Origin: an uncultured Saprospirales bacterium | Lineage (GTDB): Bacteria; Bacteroidota; Bacteroidia; Chitinophagales; Saprospiraceae | DNA length: 64,000 nucleotides | Direction of reading: 5' to 3' | NCBI GenBank assembly: GCA_937864265.1 | Contig: CALMIR010000138.1 | Span: 1-64,000, forward strand | Part shown: piece by piece, positions 63,997-64,000 of the stretch | How positions within the stretch are numbered: position 1 is the stretch's first letter | Layout: each line of letters opens with the position of its first letter | Made by a program: the position numbers and the translations under genes | Notes under the pieces: generated by a model | Databases searched by the model: none | The model's input: only the letters and a program-made list of their open reading frames with translations | Told to the model about the DNA's origin: nothing

Positions 63997-64000
63997 AACG

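Overview
The window looks like chromosomal DNA of a Bacteroidota bacterium, most likely of the Saprospiria/Lewinella kind. The taxonomic call is inference from content. It rests on a SusC/SusD pair followed by a SusE-like protein, a type IX secretion (T9SS) tail and SprB-like repeats on a cell-surface protein, a GldM-like protein, a hybrid two-component regulator ending in an AraC domain, Bacteroidota-type promoters (TTTG...TAnnTTTG) and A-rich rather than Shine-Dalgarno-type start regions. No phage, insertion sequence, CRISPR array or plasmid function was seen.

Layout. 1-8.3 kb: short satellite-like repeats, a TauE/DsbD-like membrane protein, a nested intergenic repeat cluster, a GH20 hexosaminidase, two unassigned membrane proteins, MltA, and a structured 800-bp non-coding stretch leading to a 63-residue membrane peptide and a PspC protein. 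8.3-16.9 kb: a glycan locus without SusC/SusD, made of an operon (FG-GAP lipoprotein, sodium:solute symporter, TIM-barrel-like lipoprotein) divergent from a GH92 mannosidase. 16.9-25.4 kb: small secreted and membrane proteins, a dihaem cytochrome, a hybrid histidine kinase, a LuxC-type acyl-CoA reductase, an orphan T9SS-tail fragment, a GldM-like protein and RluD. 25.4-37.4 kb: an alpha-glucoside locus (PfkB kinase divergent from GlpD, GH31, SusC, SusD and a SusE-like protein with four repeats). 37.4-43.7 kb: a tightly overlapped FIST / histidine kinase / EEP operon, phosphatidylcholine synthase, two coiled-coil proteins and a TonB-domain protein. 43.8-59.4 kb: a translation and transcription block with rpsU, a Xer recombinase, hpf, tRNA-Thr/Tyr/Gly/Thr, tuf, tRNA-Trp, secE, nusG, rplKAJL and rpoBC. 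59.4-64 kb: an unknown secreted protein and a T9SS-secreted beta-helix protein that ends just inside the window.

How it works together. The GH31 locus reads as an alpha-glucan or alpha-glucoside pathway: surface capture (SusD, SusE-like), TonB-driven uptake (SusC), hydrolysis by an apparently cytoplasmic GH31, then sugar phosphorylation (PfkB) and glycerol-3-phosphate oxidation (GlpD). GH20 and GH92 suggest use of chitin-type or N-glycan-type sugars. The ribosomal block keeps an ancient order; thrT-tyr-gly-thr-tuf has the same anticodons in the same order as thrU-tyrU-glyT-thrT-tufB of Escherichia coli.

The most unusual signal is at the tRNAs. Three of the five tRNA genes (Gly, Thr-GGT, Trp) are each preceded by a (CTCACC)n microsatellite and then the hexamer CAATTT directly against the mature 5' end, and the same three are the only ones with an encoded CCA end.
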